This document shows positions 13,669-15,659 of a stretch of DNA of 15,659 bases, piece after piece (position 1 is the first letter of the stretch; every line of letters begins with the position of its first letter). The translations under genes were made by a program, and so were the position numbers. This DNA is from UBA8437 sp963580005 (GTDB lineage: Bacteria > Planctomycetota > Planctomycetia > Planctomycetales > Planctomycetaceae): positions 1 through 15,659 of the forward strand of contig CAUZJR010000080.1 in assembly GCA_963580005.1 (NCBI GenBank). The letters run 5' to 3'. The notes below the pieces were generated by a model. That model was not told where the DNA came from. It saw nothing but the letters and a program-made list of their open reading frames with translations, and did no database searches.

Positions 13669-14649
13669 CTAGGAGTCGGCCCAGAGGTACTGGGTTCCCG
13701 CGTCGACTCTCTGGAAGCCGCAGCCCCCCAGCAGCCCCGCCAACGCCTCGTCCGATTCGCTCGCGTGAGCCTCGACCAGTCTGATCGTCTCCTGTTTGAG
13801 TCGTCTGAGTGTTTCGGTGATCAGCAGTCGTCCGAGCCCCTGCCGGCGGTGGTGTTCGACGACGTGGATATCTGCCAGCCCGATGGCCCGGGAGTTCCAC
13901 TTGGGTATGAACTGGTCGAGTCCGACGAGAGTCAGCGAGGCGAGTGGTTGATTGTCGTCTTTGCCGAGCAGTCGGAAGCAGACATAGTCGAGTCGTCCGA
14001 AGCGGTTATTCCACCACCAGTCGCCATCATTGTTCTGAGCCGAGATCTCGACCTGCACCTGCCGTTTCCACTGCGCGCTGCGGAAGTCGACCGCTTCGGC
14101 AGAGTCCAGTTCCAGCGGTCTCTGGTAGACGGCGAAGCGTTCGGCGGCGGAAAACCCGCAGTCGGCGAGGAATTCCGCGACCCCGGGATCCGTTGCCAGG
14201 AACCCGGCCGCTTCACTGCCTCCGTACAATCCGCAGTAGAACGGATCACGGCCCGGTCCTGGTCCGGCGTGAATCGTGGTGGCACCCTGTTGTGTGAGGT
14301 ACTGTCGGGCCCGGGTCATCAGTTCGCGGCCGATCCCCTGCCGTCGACTCTCGGGGTGCACCAGCAGCTGGCAGATCACTCCGTCGTTTCGGTTGAGATC
14401 GGTGCGGTGTTCGTTGCAGCCGAACCCGGCGTGGACCATCCCGATCAGCCGTTGGTCCTGTGAGGCCACGATCAGTCCGCGGCGGTCGAAGTAGGGTTGA
14501 GAGAACAGCAGCAGGTCGAGCAGGTCGTGCGAAATTTCTGAGGCTCCGCCTCGAGCGAATTCCGATGCGTTCCAGAGTGCCAACACCCGCGGCGGGTCGT
14601 TGTTGCGGTAGTGTCGATACTCGATCACGCCGGGTCGTCTCAGGTCCAC
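13669..14649 (-). CDS. Tandem GNAT-family N-acetyltransferase
   Basis: This is a 326-residue protein with two GNAT domains in one chain. GNAT enzymes transfer an acyl group from acyl-CoA to an amine. The first acetyl-CoA-binding loop is HPESRRQGIGREL (about 98-110), preceded by the strand ICQLLV. The second is HHRRQGLGRLL (about 266-276), preceded by LADIHVV and ending in CGFQRVDAGTQYLWAD. Both loops keep the R/Q-x-x-G-x-G/A pyrophosphate motif, so both sites may bind acetyl-CoA. Similar double domains occur in mycothiol synthase and other GNAT proteins, but nothing here identifies the substrate. The start is a GTG that overlaps the TAG stop of the upstream transketolase gene by one base (TAGTG on the minus strand); another GTG lies 21 bases further in. 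No Shine-Dalgarno site is evident, so translation probably depends on coupling. Confidence 0.88.
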   Translation of the reverse strand: MDLRRPGVIEYRHYRNNDPPRVLALWNASEFARGGASEISHDLLDLLLFSQPYFDRRGLIVASQDQRLIGMVHAGFGCNEHRTDLNRNDGVICQLLVHPESRRQGIGRELMTRARQYLTQQGATTIHAGPGPGRDPFYCGLYGGSEAAGFLATDPGVAEFLADCGFSAAERFAVYQRPLELDSAEAVDFRSAQWKRQVQVEISAQNNDGDWWWNNRFGRLDYVCFRLLGKDDNQPLASLTLVGLDQFIPKWNSRAIGLADIHVVEHHRRQGLGRLLITETLRRLKQETIRLVEAHASESDEALAGLLGGCGFQRVDAGTQYLWADS

Positions 14650-15608
14650 TAGTTCGACTTGACGTTACGAGCCGCCTCGACGATCCGTTCGGCGGTCAGC
14701 CCATATTTTTCGAGCAGCCCATCGGGGTCGCCACTTTCGGCGTAGCAGTCACCGGTATTGACGTAGGCGATCGGCACCGGTGCACTCTTGCTGACCGCGA
14801 CGGCGACGGCGCTGCCGAGTCCGCCGTTGGCCGAGTGTTCCTCGGCGACGACGATCGCGCGAGTTTCGCGGGCGGCCGCGGCGATGGCCGGCTCATCGAT
14901 CGGCTTGACGGTGTGCATGTCGAGCACGCGGGCCGAGATGCCCTGCTCGGCGAGATCGACGGCTGCATCGAGTGCCACGGCGACCATCAGGCCGTTGGCG
15001 ATGATCGTCAGGTCGTCGCCGTCCCGCAACCGGTTGGCCCGGCCGATCACGAACTCCGAGTCGTCCTCGTAAATTCTCGGCACCGCCGGCCGACCGAGCC
15101 TGAGATAGACAGGTCCCTGGCGGGTGAGCATCGCCTCGGTGGCCCGTGTCGTGGACGTCTCGTCGCAGGGAACGATCACGGTCATGCCCGGCAGCGAGCA
15201 GGCCAGGGCCACGTCCTCGATCCCCATCTGGCTCGGGCCGTCCTCGCCGATCGAGATTCCCGAGTGCGAACCGACCAGCTTGACGTCCTGGGCCGGGAAG
15301 GTGACCGACATGCGGATCTGGTCGTAGGCGTTGCACAAGAGGAAGGCCGCGAAACTGGCCACGACGGGGGTCTTGCCGCAGGAGGCGAGGCCACCGGCGA
15401 CGCTGACCATGTTCGCCTCGGCAATCCCCACGTTGAAGGCTCGGTCGGGAAACGCCTTGGCAAAAGCCTCGGTCCGAGTCGAGTTGCCGACGTCTCCGTC
15501 GACCACCACCACCTCGGGGAATCGTTCTCCCAGGGCCAGCAACGCCTTGCCGAACGCATCACGGGTCGCTCCGCCTGGTGCCAAGCCGCTCTTTTGTCCA
15601 ATCGCCAT
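14649..15608 (-). CDS. Transketolase C-terminal subunit (split transketolase)
   Basis: This is a 319-residue protein covering the pyrimidine-binding and C-terminal domains of transketolase, about half the length of the usual single-chain enzyme. Thiamine-dependent transketolase moves two-carbon units between sugar phosphates in the pentose phosphate pathway. The N-terminal segment VVVVDGDVGNSTRTEAFAKAFPDR and the motif NVGIAEANMVSVAGGLA contain the Glu that activates the cofactor. GSHSGISIGEDGPSQMGIEDVA holds the conserved His and the GEDGP loop. The C-terminal domain includes LDMHTVKPID and VVAEEHSANGGLGSA. The partner N-terminal half, which binds the diphosphate, should be encoded just right of the window and transcribed in the same direction. 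The ATG at 15608 has no clear Shine-Dalgarno site. In-frame sequence upstream stays open to the window edge, so a farther start cannot be excluded. Confidence 0.93.
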   Translation of the reverse strand: MAIGQKSGLAPGGATRDAFGKALLALGERFPEVVVVDGDVGNSTRTEAFAKAFPDRAFNVGIAEANMVSVAGGLASCGKTPVVASFAAFLLCNAYDQIRMSVTFPAQDVKLVGSHSGISIGEDGPSQMGIEDVALACSLPGMTVIVPCDETSTTRATEAMLTRQGPVYLRLGRPAVPRIYEDDSEFVIGRANRLRDGDDLTIIANGLMVAVALDAAVDLAEQGISARVLDMHTVKPIDEPAIAAAARETRAIVVAEEHSANGGLGSAVAVAVSKSAPVPIAYVNTGDCYAESGDPDGLLEKYGLTAERIVEAARNVKSN

Positions 15609-15639
15609 CGTCGCGGTTCCGTCTGGGTGAGATTCTGCC

Positions 15640-15658
15640 GGGTGGGGGTGGGGGTGGG
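15640..15658 (+). promoter_or_regulatory. G-quadruplex-type motif upstream of the transketolase gene
   Basis: Four G-runs (3, 5, 5 and 3 Gs) are separated by single T loops, the most stable type of predicted G-quadruplex. It lies about 32 bases upstream of the transketolase start, on the strand used as template for that gene. It may regulate expression, or be part of the end of an upstream gene, since the window stops here. Confidence 0.6.
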
Positions 15659-15659
15659 A

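Noticed and set aside
13661..13672. CTAG-TGGT-CTAG inverted repeat between convergent genes as a terminator
   Set aside because: The stem is only 4 bp and is made of the two stop codons themselves, with no T-run on either side.

Overview
The window is GC-rich and densely coded. It reads as bacterial chromosome, most likely from the Planctomycetota or a relative. This lineage call is inference. It rests on large architectures of the FHA-TM-repeat-PQQ type, lysine/alanine-rich repeats in an exported protein, ExbB/ExbD-like pairs next to unrelated housekeeping genes, and several starts without a recognisable Shine-Dalgarno site. I see no rRNA, tRNA, IS element, phage gene or CRISPR array. No gene-free stretch exceeds 300 bases; the longest is 235 bases before metX.

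Block A (1-9478, + strand) is a run of envelope genes. In order they are: an ExbD/TolR-family protein cut by the left edge; a 1324-residue protein with a cytoplasmic FHA domain, one membrane helix and a large outer part with a helical-repeat region and a PQQ-like beta-propeller; an exported protein joining a helical region to a degenerate family-5 (peptide/nickel type) solute-binding domain; and an exported protein with a Lys/Ala repeat linker, a BON-like domain and an unknown C-terminal region. Gaps are 52, 4 and 11 bases, so this looks like one operon. It could link proton-motive-force machinery and a phosphothreonine reader in the cytoplasm to periplasmic scaffolds. The function of the whole is not known to me.

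Block B (9479-13664, + strand) starts with a candidate terminator, a TATAAT box and a leader able to form hairpins. Then come metX (homoserine O-acyltransferase), metW, an ExbB/TolQ/MotA-like channel protein and an ExbD-like protein with a coiled coil. All four are joined by 4-base ATGA overlaps, so methionine genes are translationally linked to a proton-channel-like pair. An array of nine perfect 11-bp repeats, with one degenerate copy at each end, separates these from a small membrane-anchored protein that resembles the outer domain of ExbD.

Block C (13669-15659, - strand) converges on block B with a 4-base gap. It holds the C-terminal half of a split transketolase. That gene overlaps a double-GNAT acetyltransferase gene by one base (TAGTG). 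A G-quadruplex-type motif lies at the right edge, upstream of the transketolase gene.

The most notable features are the two ExbB/ExbD-like sets in one window, their odd partners, and the density of short tandem repeats: in-frame 9, 12 and 15-bp units inside three block A genes, and an 11-bp array outside coding in block B.
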